A DNA stretch of 43,853 nt from Planctomycetota bacterium (GTDB lineage Bacteria > Planctomycetota > GCA-002687715), in contig NZBC01000207.1 in the NCBI GenBank assembly GCA_002687715.1, positions 1 through 43,853 of the forward strand, read 5' to 3'. Shown here one piece after another: positions 16,216 through 24,194 of the stretch. How positions within the stretch are numbered: position 1 is the stretch's first letter; each line of letters begins with the position of its first letter. Under the pieces are notes generated by a model that saw nothing but the letters and a program-made list of their open reading frames with translations, was not told where the DNA came from and did not search any database. The position numbers were made by a program, and so were the translations under genes.

Positions 16216-17400
16216 ATGCGCTTGCTCGCTGCCATCGTCCTCGTCACCGGCCTCGTCGCCGCTCAGCCCTACTACCTTGATTTCTCGAGCGTCACCGATC
16301 TGTCGTTCAACGGGAACGCGGGGCAAAACGGGAACGAGCTGAGAGTCAACGCGGCCGTGATCTCCGACCGCGGGTCGGTCTGGTACGACTTCCCCGTCGC
16401 CTTGGCGGGCGGGTTCGACTTCGCGTTCGTATTCCGCATCAACCAGCTGGCCGCCGGCGGCGGCGACGGGATGGCGTTCGTCATCCAGAACGATCCGCGC
16501 CTCACCACGGCGCTGGGTAATCACGCGTCGCAGATGGGGTACGGCAAGTTCGCGAACGCGGCGCCCGGAACCGCCATCGCGAACTCGCTCGCGTTCGAAA
16601 TCGACACGTACGCCAACGGCAACATGGCCGACCCCAACGGGAATCACGTCAGTGTTCACACCGACGGACCCGCGGACAACCATGCCAACGAGAGCCTCTC
16701 GATCGGCGTGGCCACCCCCACGGCCAACCTGAGCGACGGATTCGCTCACACGATGCGCATCCGCTACGTGCCCGGCACTCTCGACGTCTTCATCGACGAC
16801 ATGGAGACACCGCTGCTCTCGATCGCCTACGACATCGTGACCGGAGGCAGTCACCTGAACGGCATCCCCGTCGCGGGGCTCAACCTGCTCGGAGGCGGTT
16901 CGGCGTTGGTCGGGTTCACGGCCGGCAACGGCGGCGCGTGGGAGAACCACGACGTCCTCAGCTGGCTGTCGCCGCCCTGGGAGTATCAGCTCAACACCCC
17001 CGGCTCCTCGCTCTCGATCAACGGCACTGTCGATCCCGGCCCAACGCAGCCAATCGCGGTGACGTCGGCGATCGGCGCGACCGCGACCATCAACCTCGCG
17101 TCCACGAACGCCGGCCTCCCGTGGGAGATGGCGGTGATCGCGCCCGGGACACCGGCGGGACTCTCGGTCCTTGGTATCGCGACCCCGGGGCTGCAGACGT
17201 TGAACGTGAACATCGCGAGCCCGGCGGTGTTCTGGTTCAACGGTGGCTCGGCGCCCGCTCTCGGAGCTCCGTTCGCACCGGTGAATCTCGCCATCGCCTC
17301 GCCGGCAGCGTTTCAGGCGGGGGCGCAGATGCTCAACCTCGACGCGACGCACCCGGATTCGTTCCGGCTCAGCCACCCGATCCTGTGGACGGTGCAGTAG
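16216..17400 (+). CDS. Secreted L-type lectin-domain protein
   Basis: 394 residues with signal peptide MRLLAAIVLVTGLVAAQ. Residues 20-255 have the signatures of an L-type (legume/bacterial) lectin fold: FDFAFVFRINQ, GGGDGMAFVIQNDPR (the conserved DGxAF strand), NSLAFEIDTYAN (the E-x-D-T strand), DPNGNHVSVHTDG (metal/sugar loop), HTMRIRYVPGTLDVFIDD and LVGFTAGNGGAWENHDVLSW. The Asp/Asn set of the Ca/Mn site is plausible. Residues 256-394 are a beta domain with no cysteine, ending PDSFRLSHPILWTVQ, which aligns by eye with the end of the secreted protein at 4986. The likely role is extracellular carbohydrate binding, either adhesion or matrix; the sugar is unknown. It converges on the Kelch gene with only 3 bp between stops. 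Confidence 0.82.
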   Translation: MRLLAAIVLVTGLVAAQPYYLDFSSVTDLSFNGNAGQNGNELRVNAAVISDRGSVWYDFPVALAGGFDFAFVFRINQLAAGGGDGMAFVIQNDPRLTTALGNHASQMGYGKFANAAPGTAIANSLAFEIDTYANGNMADPNGNHVSVHTDGPADNHANESLSIGVATPTANLSDGFAHTMRIRYVPGTLDVFIDDMETPLLSIAYDIVTGGSHLNGIPVAGLNLLGGGSALVGFTAGNGGAWENHDVLSWLSPPWEYQLNTPGSSLSINGTVDPGPTQPIAVTSAIGATATINLASTNAGLPWEMAVIAPGTPAGLSVLGIATPGLQTLNVNIASPAVFWFNGGSAPALGAPFAPVNLAIASPAAFQAGAQMLNLDATHPDSFRLSHPILWTVQ

Positions 17401-17403
17401 CGC

Positions 17404-18822
17404 TCAGAGGATCGTGACGTAGTACGCCGCGGTCAGCACCGGCGGCGGACCGATTACGACCGCCTGCAGGTTCACGACCGACCCGGCCAGGGCCGCCCCG
17501 AGCACCAGCGTGATGTGCCTCGTGAACACGGGGTTCAGGCTCGGCGAGGTTGCCGAGAACGGGATCGACGTCGACGCATTCGGATCGACGAGACCGTCGA
17601 GCAACACAACGACGTCCGGGTAGAAGGGCGGCATCCCGATGTCGAGGATGCCGTTCGCCGACGTCGCGTTGGCGGGGTTGGCGGGGCCGGCCGCGAGCAC
17701 AAACGGCGCTGTCATTGAGCTCCGGAAGGCCAGGGTCACGGGCCCCCCCGCCGCGACCGTGCCAATGAAGGGCCCGGGCCCGCTGTGCCCAAGCCAGCCC
17801 GCTCCCGCGATGTCGAACCAGGCGTAGTCGGAGTTGGGCTGACCGATGCCTGCGCTCTGCGGGATCAGGGTGTACGACCACGTATCGCGCCAGTGCGGAA
17901 AGCCCCCACCGAACATCACGATGCCACCACCGGTGGGGTCGGCCGAAAGAACGTGCCCCCACCTACCTGGTGGCCTGTCTCCGGAGGTCGCGAAGAGGTC
18001 CCAACTCGAACCGTTCCACCGATGAGTATCCGCGACTCCCAGTCCGCAGTAACCACCGAAGAGGACGGTCTGATTCGTCGACGAGTCGTAGGCGAGTCCG
18101 TGTCGGATCCGGGCCTGAATGGGCGCTCCCGGGGCGAACTGAAGCCAGTTCGTTCCGTCGTACTCCCACGTCTCGACGGAGCTGGCAGGGCCGACGCGGC
18201 CGACCATCAACACGTTGCCGGACGGTGACAGCGCCATGCGGTGGTCTTGCCGCGGCGCCGGGCTGGTCGCTGGAAAGACCTGGGTCCAGGTGACACCGTC
18301 CCACTCCCAGGTGTCCCCCAACGCCGGCGCGGTAGACGCCGGTGATCCACCGAACATCACGATGCGCTGGCGGCCCGGGTCGTAGGCCATGGCGTGCCCC
18401 ATGCGTGCGGGAGGTGTAATAGGGGGCGCGATCGAAGTCCAGTTCGTTCCGTCCCACTCCCAGGTATCGCCGAGCGTCGCACCGGTCGGCGAACCGCCGC
18501 CAAACAACACCGTGCGCTGCCGCGCGGCGTCGTACGCCATCGCAGACATGGATCGTGCCGACGGAGCGGGCGAGACGTTTCGGGCCAGCCACGTCACCCC
18601 GTCCCACTCCCAGGTGTCGGACACCACGACGCTCGTCGTGCCAAAGAGCGCACTGCCTCCGAACATGACGACCCGCCCGCGAGCCGTGTCCGTTGCGGCG
18701 GCGGACAGGTGGGTTCCCGGGGGAACGGTCTCGGGCATTCGCTGCGCCCACTCGGGCTGCGCGACGACGGTCGCCGAGACGACCGTGAGGACGATCACCC
18801 CCGTACCGAACCGACCGACCAT
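17404..18822 (-). CDS. Secreted Kelch-repeat beta-propeller protein
   Basis: 472 residues. The ATG at 18822 has GGAGG a few bases upstream and begins signal peptide MVGRFGTGVIVLTVVSATVVAQ. Residues 30-335 contain Kelch repeats, each with VVMFGG/VLFGG followed by DTWEWDGxxW and a P-x-x-R-xx-HAMAYD turn: VVMFGGSALF, TVLFGGGSPT, IVMFGGSPAS, TVLFGGYCGL, IVMFGGGFPH. Residues about 340-472 are a C-terminal beta domain ending AVVIGPPPVLTAAYYVTIL, in the same place as the end domains of the secreted proteins at 4986, 6091 and 16216. The start lies 2 bp after the stop of the PQQ gene at 18825, so the two are translationally coupled. Confidence 0.85.
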   Translation of the reverse strand: MVGRFGTGVIVLTVVSATVVAQPEWAQRMPETVPPGTHLSAAATDTARGRVVMFGGSALFGTTSVVVSDTWEWDGVTWLARNVSPAPSARSMSAMAYDAARQRTVLFGGGSPTGATLGDTWEWDGTNWTSIAPPITPPARMGHAMAYDPGRQRIVMFGGSPASTAPALGDTWEWDGVTWTQVFPATSPAPRQDHRMALSPSGNVLMVGRVGPASSVETWEYDGTNWLQFAPGAPIQARIRHGLAYDSSTNQTVLFGGYCGLGVADTHRWNGSSWDLFATSGDRPPGRWGHVLSADPTGGGIVMFGGGFPHWRDTWSYTLIPQSAGIGQPNSDYAWFDIAGAGWLGHSGPGPFIGTVAAGGPVTLAFRSSMTAPFVLAAGPANPANATSANGILDIGMPPFYPDVVVLLDGLVDPNASTSIPFSATSPSLNPVFTRHITLVLGAALAGSVVNLQAVVIGPPPVLTAAYYVTIL

Positions 18823-18824
18823 CG

Positions 18825-20099
18825 TCACCCTCCGATGCAGTAGAGGAACTGCCGCGACCGCAGATACAGTAACCCGCCGCTTACCGCGGGCGTGCCGTCG
18901 AACAGCGATTCGTCCTTCTTCAGCTGGTTGTGTTTCAACAGCTCGAACTTGGGACGGGCGGCGAGGATGAACGTACCGTTGTCGCGGCTGACGGCGTAGA
19001 TCTTGTCCCCGATCAGGACCGGAGACGCGTAGAACGACCCTTCGAGCCGTTCGCGGTATACGAGCTTGCCGGTCTTGGCTTCGGCGCAGAACGCCGCGCC
19101 GCGGCGATCCACCCAGTACAGGTGGCCCTGATGGAGCACCGGCGTGCACACGTACGCCCCATACCGGCTCGACCACGCGACGTGGGTCTTCGAAACGTCG
19201 CCCTCGCCACCGAGCCGCACGGCGTAGCTCTGCAACCGCGTACGTCCGCCGAAGCTGTAGATGACGCTGCCGTCCGATATGATCGTCGGCACCAGCGCAC
19301 CGCCCGTCACCGTCTTCACGGACCAACGCATCTCGCCCGTCTTGGGGTCGAGGCCCCAGATTCTCCCGAGGATCGCGAGTACGAGGACGGCACCGTCTCC
19401 TTGGCCGACGACGACCGGCGTCGCATAGGCCTGGTCCATCGCCTCGGTCTCGCGCTTCCAGACCTCCTTGCCCGTCCGCTTGTCCAGCGCACGCAGCGAG
19501 TGACTCTCATCCGACGCGTTGACGAACAGCAGGTTCCCCCACAACGCCGGGCTCGATCCGGACCCCGTCTTCCACTGGCTCGACCCGGTCCCGACGTCGG
19601 CCCACCACTTCTGCTTGCCGTCGAGGTCGTACGCGAACACGCCGGACTTGCCGAAGAAGACAAAAAGACACTCACCGTCCGAGACCGGCGTGCTCGACGC
19701 GTAGCCGTGTGTGCTCATGCGGCCATCGAACGTGTCTTCCGTCTTCACCGGCCTGCAGTCCGCTGTCCACACCACCTTGCCCGTCCTGCGGTTCAACCGG
19801 ATGAGCTGCCGGCGAAGCTGCTGAGGGTCGCCCGGCTTCTTGGGATCCAGCGCGTACCCGGACCAGCAGGTGACGAACACATCGTCGCCGACGATCACCG
19901 GACTCGACGCACCGGGCCCCGGCAGCTTCCTCTTCCACCGGATGCCCGTGCCGTCGCTCCACTCCACCGGCGCCGGACCGGGATGGGTGGCCGTCCCGGT
20001 CGTCCCGCGGAACGCCCGCCAGTCATCGGGAGCGGCAGCCGGCTGCGCAATGGCTACGGACGTCAGAAGGAGGACCGCCAGAGGGGGTTGGTGGTTCAT
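18825..20099 (-). CDS. Secreted PQQ-like beta-propeller protein
   Basis: 424 residues with signal peptide MNHQPPLAVLLLTSVAIAQ. The mature protein begins DDWRAFRGTTGTATHPGPAPVEWSDG, the family opening. Propeller strands include TGKVVWTADC, DGKQKWWADVG, TGKEVWKRETE, TGEMRWSVKT, TGKLVYRERLEG and a final LYLRSRQFLYCIGG, the same ending (LYCI) seen in the PQQ proteins at 7709, 25473 and 27249. First gene of a two-gene unit with the Kelch protein, whose start codon lies 2 bp after its stop. No enzyme active site is seen. Confidence 0.85.
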   Translation of the reverse strand: MNHQPPLAVLLLTSVAIAQPAAAPDDWRAFRGTTGTATHPGPAPVEWSDGTGIRWKRKLPGPGASSPVIVGDDVFVTCWSGYALDPKKPGDPQQLRRQLIRLNRRTGKVVWTADCRPVKTEDTFDGRMSTHGYASSTPVSDGECLFVFFGKSGVFAYDLDGKQKWWADVGTGSSQWKTGSGSSPALWGNLLFVNASDESHSLRALDKRTGKEVWKRETEAMDQAYATPVVVGQGDGAVLVLAILGRIWGLDPKTGEMRWSVKTVTGGALVPTIISDGSVIYSFGGRTRLQSYAVRLGGEGDVSKTHVAWSSRYGAYVCTPVLHQGHLYWVDRRGAAFCAEAKTGKLVYRERLEGSFYASPVLIGDKIYAVSRDNGTFILAARPKFELLKHNQLKKDESLFDGTPAVSGGLLYLRSRQFLYCIGG

Positions 20100-20159
20100 G
20101 AGTTCGTAGCCATCGTATGCTCGCCGCCTGCGCTCAGCGCAACCCGCGGCCCGCGATCA

Positions 20160-21662
20160 TCACTTGATACAAGTCCGCACGAACTCCGCCACGGCACGTC
20201 CGGCAACGTCGTTTCCGCGACGGTTCCAGTGGGTGTCGCGGAGGTGGTAGAGGTGACGCATACCGTCGGCGAGGGGCGGTACGGCGCGGAGGACGGGTAG
20301 CAGGTCGAGATGGGGCACGTCCCGTTCGCGAAGCCACTCGGCGATCTTGCGCTGCGGCAACGCTCGCTCGTCATCGGGACCAGTGCGAACTCGGCTCCAC
20401 ACGGCATCCTCGACCTGGAACTCGTCGGGGATGATGACCACCAGCAACGGCGTCGATCCGGCGAAGCGTTTCATTTCGGTGAGCGCTTCGAAGAGCAGCT
20501 CGAACAGCTCGGGATCGGGATCGCGGCAGACGGTCGTGTAGCGATCGCGCTCGACGAGGAGGAATCGCTCCTCCGTCATCGACGCCGGCTCGGTCATCGG
20601 GTCCGCGAGCCAGGCATAGCGGGCGACCAGCTCCGCTTCAGTCGGATCGGCCCTGAACGCATCTCCCTCTTCATACCACCCGCCGAACCCCGCACCCCCT
20701 GGCACCGCGTCCTGCACCTTCATCAAGCGCGACGGGATCAGCGAGAGCATCACGCTCCCGCGATCGAACCAGGACCGGATCAGCGCGTACTCGTTGCCGA
20801 CCCGACGCGCGTCGTCGAGGTCGTTGCCGACGAACAAACAAACGAGGTACGCATCAGGCCTCAACTCGCCGCTGGTCTCCTTGAGCAGTGCAAGGTACTC
20901 AGCGGGTCCGAACGCCGGCGCCCCCATGTTGTAGATCTGGAGTCCCGGCGTCGCGCGCTCCGCCACCTCGGTGTAGAGAAGAGGACGTGGGACGATCCCG
21001 AAGGTGAACGAGTCGCCGACCGCGACGACGAGCTTGTCGCCGGTCCCGCGTTCCCGCAGGACGTCGTTGAACCCGCGCTCGTCGCACGCGAAGCCAAGAT
21101 GGAGCTGCCCTGGGCGACGCCGGAACCGGGTCATGTACTCGTCGACGGAGAGATTCCCGGGCGCGAACAGGGGGATGGCGAGAAGCGACGCCGCGATCTT
21201 CAGCGTCATCTCGATCAGAAACAGTGCCAGGCACGTGCGGAACGCAACCGCGTCGAGCTTCCGAAGCGCATGCCCCGGGACCACGTGGGAACCGATCAGT
21301 GTCAGCAACGCGTGCGCCCCCGCGACACAGCCGGCATAGAGGAGGAAGTAGAGCCCCTTGAACGGCTGCAAGAACACGAGGTACCCCACCGCCCCCACGA
21401 CCGCCGTACAAAACGCGAACCGGAGGGGCGCGCCGGGCGCCGAGGACGCTGTCCCCCGCCGCCACCGCCACGCGGCCCGGCCGGCGACGATCAGCCCCAG
21501 CAGTGACGACACGATCAGCGCGACGACCACCGAGTAGTAGCGAGCATCGGGCCAGTCGTAGAGCGAGTGGGTCCGGCGCAGCGCCCACGAGAGCCCGTAC
21601 GCCGAACCGAGAGCGCCGGTGAGGTGGACCCCGATAATCAGGACGTGAGGCAGGGCTCTCAA
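20160..21662 (-). CDS. Membrane protein with C-terminal SGNH (GDSL-like) hydrolase domain
   Basis: 500 residues from a TTG at 21662; no ATG or GTG start is available upstream before a stop. About five hydrophobic segments occupy residues 5-25, 45-62, 82-97, 104-126 and 142-166. The C-terminal half is an SGNH hydrolase: VVAVGDSFTFG with nucleophile S218, a GND block (CLFVGNDLDD) and the D-x-H pair in RDTHWNRRGN (D476, H478). DTHWN is typical of the AlgJ/AlgX/DltD-like branch that acts on acyl groups of extracellular polymers. A role in acylating or deacylating a surface polysaccharide or lipid is plausible; no MBOAT partner is in the window. It is divergent from the PQQ gene at 21727 and lies 60 bp from the PQQ gene start at 20099. 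Confidence 0.75.
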   Translation of the reverse strand: MRALPHVLIIGVHLTGALGSAYGLSWALRRTHSLYDWPDARYYSVVVALIVSSLLGLIVAGRAAWRWRRGTASSAPGAPLRFAFCTAVVGAVGYLVFLQPFKGLYFLLYAGCVAGAHALLTLIGSHVVPGHALRKLDAVAFRTCLALFLIEMTLKIAASLLAIPLFAPGNLSVDEYMTRFRRRPGQLHLGFACDERGFNDVLRERGTGDKLVVAVGDSFTFGIVPRPLLYTEVAERATPGLQIYNMGAPAFGPAEYLALLKETSGELRPDAYLVCLFVGNDLDDARRVGNEYALIRSWFDRGSVMLSLIPSRLMKVQDAVPGGAGFGGWYEEGDAFRADPTEAELVARYAWLADPMTEPASMTEERFLLVERDRYTTVCRDPDPELFELLFEALTEMKRFAGSTPLLVVIIPDEFQVEDAVWSRVRTGPDDERALPQRKIAEWLRERDVPHLDLLPVLRAVPPLADGMRHLYHLRDTHWNRRGNDVAGRAVAEFVRTCIK

Positions 21663-21726
21663 GAGACGCGATCCGATTGGAAAGGGAAAGAAACGGGTGA
21701 GCCGCGGTCAGGATACACTTCGCATC

Positions 21727-22950
21727 ATGAACATTCGCGTGCTCGCCTGGATCGTCGTCTGCGTCCCGCTCGCCGTTGCGCAGGACTGGGGTCGCTTCAA
21801 AGGCCCCGACGGCGCGGGGCTCAGTGGTGCCCCCTCGGTGCCCGTGTCGTTCACCATGGATGACGTGAACTGGAGGGTCCCGTTGCCCGGCAAGGGACAC
21901 TCCTCACCGGTGATCTGGAAGGGCCGGATCTTCCTGACCTGCAACGGGGCCAAGGCCGGCACCCGGTCCGTCGTGTGCCTGAACGCGAAGGACGGCAGCG
22001 TCCGCTGGAAGAGAGAGCGTGAGTTCGCGCCCCACGCGCAGCACCGGTTCAACAGCTTCGCGTCGTCGACGCCGGTTGTGGACGCTGAGCGCGTGTATGT
22101 GGTGTGGTCGACGGGCGAGCAGCTCGTCGCGACCGCTCTCGACCACGACGGGAAGCCGGCGTGGCGCACGGAGCTCGGCCACTTCTCGGCGCAGCACGGC
22201 AGCGGCGCATCTCCGATCGTCGTGAAGGGTGTCGTGGTAATCGGGAACGACAACGAAGGTGAGAACAGCTTCCTCGTCGGCCTCGACAAGAAGACAGGCA
22301 AGGAGATCTGGCGCCGACCGCGCGAGTCGTCACGTGCGTCCTACGCGACGCCGATCGTCCGCCGTATGAAGACTCGCGTGGAGGTCCTGTTCGCGAGCAC
22401 GTCTCACGGCATCACCAGCCTCGATCCCAAGACGGGCAAGCCGAACTGGGAGACGGGTCCGGTGTTCAAGTATCGCTGCGTCGGGTCGCCCGGCATCGCC
22501 GACGGCGTCCTGCTGGCAACCGCAGGATCGGGTGGTGGCGGCAAGGACAGCATCGCATACGAGCTCCCCATGACCGCGAAGGGCAAGCCCAAGGAGCTGT
22601 ATCGGATGCGGCGCGCTCTCCCCTACGTCCCGAGCGTGCTCGGGATCGGGAAGCGCTTCTTCCTTTTCGGTGACGGCGGTGTGCTCTCGTGCATCGACGC
22701 GAAGACCGGCGACGTGACCTGGCGCGAGCGGGTCGAGGGTTCGTTCTACTCGTCCCCGGTGTGCATCGGAAACCGCATCTTCGCGATGAGCCGCCGGGGC
22801 GCTCTCTACGTGATCGAAGCCGCGGACACGTTCAGACTCCTGGGATCGGTCGAGCTCGGAGATCCGTCGTCCGCTACGCCTGCCGTCGCGAACGGCGTCC
22901 TCTATCTGAGAACGGAGCGGCACCTCGTCTCGGTGGGAGGAGCACGATGA
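21727..22950 (+). CDS. Secreted PQQ-like beta-propeller protein
   Basis: 407 residues from the ATG at 21727, giving signal peptide MNIRVLAWIVVCVPLAVAQ. The mature start is DWGRFKGPDGAGLS, a variant of the family opening (FKGPDG for FRGP). Strands include DGSVRWKRERE, DGKPAWRTELG, TGKEIWRRPRE, TGKPNWETGP and TGDVTWRERVEG. The last four bases overlap the ATG of a beta-lactamase-fold hydrolase, so the two are co-translated. Role unknown; exported. Confidence 0.85.
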   Translation: MNIRVLAWIVVCVPLAVAQDWGRFKGPDGAGLSGAPSVPVSFTMDDVNWRVPLPGKGHSSPVIWKGRIFLTCNGAKAGTRSVVCLNAKDGSVRWKREREFAPHAQHRFNSFASSTPVVDAERVYVVWSTGEQLVATALDHDGKPAWRTELGHFSAQHGSGASPIVVKGVVVIGNDNEGENSFLVGLDKKTGKEIWRRPRESSRASYATPIVRRMKTRVEVLFASTSHGITSLDPKTGKPNWETGPVFKYRCVGSPGIADGVLLATAGSGGGGKDSIAYELPMTAKGKPKELYRMRRALPYVPSVLGIGKRFFLFGDGGVLSCIDAKTGDVTWRERVEGSFYSSPVCIGNRIFAMSRRGALYVIEAADTFRLLGSVELGDPSSATPAVANGVLYLRTERHLVSVGGAR

Positions 22951-24122
22951 AACTCGGTTTGGGATCCGTCGGACTCGTCGCCCTGCTCGTCGTCTCGGCC
23001 GTCGGGCAGAGCACGTACTTCCCGCCCAAGGGCACCTGGCGCACCGGAACACCGGACCAGACCAGCCTCGACGCCGACAAGCTCGCGGCTGCCGTCGCGT
23101 TCGCCAAGACCCAGGGCAGCAACACGGCGCGCGACCTGAAGACGTACATCAAGTCGACGCTCGCCAATGAGCCTCACGGCGAGATCGTCGGCCCAACCCG
23201 CCACCGCGGTGACACCAACGGCATCATCATCCGCAATGGCTACGTCGTGGCCGAGTGGGGGCCGACTCGCCGCGTCGACATGACGTTCAGCGTCAGCAAG
23301 ACCTACCTCTCCACCGTGGTTGGCCTCGCGGTAGAGCGCAGGCTCATCAAGAGCGTCGACGACCTGGCGTCGAGCTATGTGCCCACGGGTCATTTCGAGG
23401 AGCCGCGGAACGCGAAGATCACGTGGAACCACCTGCTCCGCCAGACGAGCGACTGGCGCGGCACGCTGTTCGACAAGCCCGCGTGGGCGGATCGACCGCC
23501 GCGCGGAGCTTCTCTCGAAGTGATGCAGAACCAGCCCAAACGCGAGCCCGGGGAAGCGTGGGAGTACAACGACGTACGCGTCAACTTGCTCGCGCTGTGC
23601 GCGACCCACGTCTGGCGCCGACCACTCCCGCAGGTACTGCGCCAGTTCGTGATGGACCCGATCGGGGCCTCGAACACGTGGCGTTGGCACGGCTACGAAA
23701 CGTCGTGGATCACGCTCGACGGCTTGAAGGTCCAATGCGTGAGCGGTGGCGGCCACTGGGGCGGCGGCATGTTCATCAGTACCCGCGACCATGCGCGTTT
23801 TGGCTACCTCTTCCTCCGCAACGGGCGCTGGGTTTCGCGCCGGATCATGTCCGATCGGTGGATCAAGGCCGCTCGCACGCCCACGAAGGCTCGCCCCACA
23901 TACGGCTACATGAACTGGTTCCTCAACCCCTCCACGACCCGCAACGGCCAGCCGCACCGCCCGATGTCTGCAGCCCCGATCAACAGCGTCACCTTCCGGG
24001 GCGCGGGGAGCAACGTCGTCTATATCGACTGGGACAACGACCTGCTCATCGTCGCGAGATGGGTTCGCCGGAATGCGATGAACGGAATCGTGAAGCGGGT
24101 GCTGGAAGCGATCGTGAAGTAG
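22947..24122 (+). CDS. Exported beta-lactamase-family serine hydrolase
   Basis: 391 residues, ATG preceded by GGAGGAG and overlapping the previous stop. Signal peptide MKLGLGSVGLVALLVVSAVG. The class C beta-lactamase/esterase fold is shown by the S-x-x-K motif in FSVSKTY (S115, K118) and a downstream Tyr motif WEYND (Y207), plus WNHLLRQTSDWRG, common in this family. GGGHWGGGMFIS lies where the KTG-like strand and active-site Gly loop are expected. Members include penicillin-binding-protein-like enzymes, esterases and peptidases; true beta-lactamase activity cannot be inferred. Coupling to the PQQ propeller just upstream suggests the two work together outside the membrane. Confidence 0.85.
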   Translation: MKLGLGSVGLVALLVVSAVGQSTYFPPKGTWRTGTPDQTSLDADKLAAAVAFAKTQGSNTARDLKTYIKSTLANEPHGEIVGPTRHRGDTNGIIIRNGYVVAEWGPTRRVDMTFSVSKTYLSTVVGLAVERRLIKSVDDLASSYVPTGHFEEPRNAKITWNHLLRQTSDWRGTLFDKPAWADRPPRGASLEVMQNQPKREPGEAWEYNDVRVNLLALCATHVWRRPLPQVLRQFVMDPIGASNTWRWHGYETSWITLDGLKVQCVSGGGHWGGGMFISTRDHARFGYLFLRNGRWVSRRIMSDRWIKAARTPTKARPTYGYMNWFLNPSTTRNGQPHRPMSAAPINSVTFRGAGSNVVYIDWDNDLLIVARWVRRNAMNGIVKRVLEAIVK

Positions 24123-24194
24123 CCGGCCACGGTAGGATGAGTCGCTGTTTCAGCGGATCCACTTGCCGCCGCCCCGCTCCCTGGATGACAAACC

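Noticed and set aside
18930..20300. A 456-codon plus-strand frame opposite a PQQ-like gene
   Set aside because: Arg-rich antisense shadow; the minus strand encodes a canonical propeller.
22947..24122. Calling the serine hydrolase an antibiotic-resistance beta-lactamase
   Set aside because: The S-x-x-K fold family is mostly esterases and peptidases in such bacteria; nothing specific to beta-lactam hydrolysis is visible.
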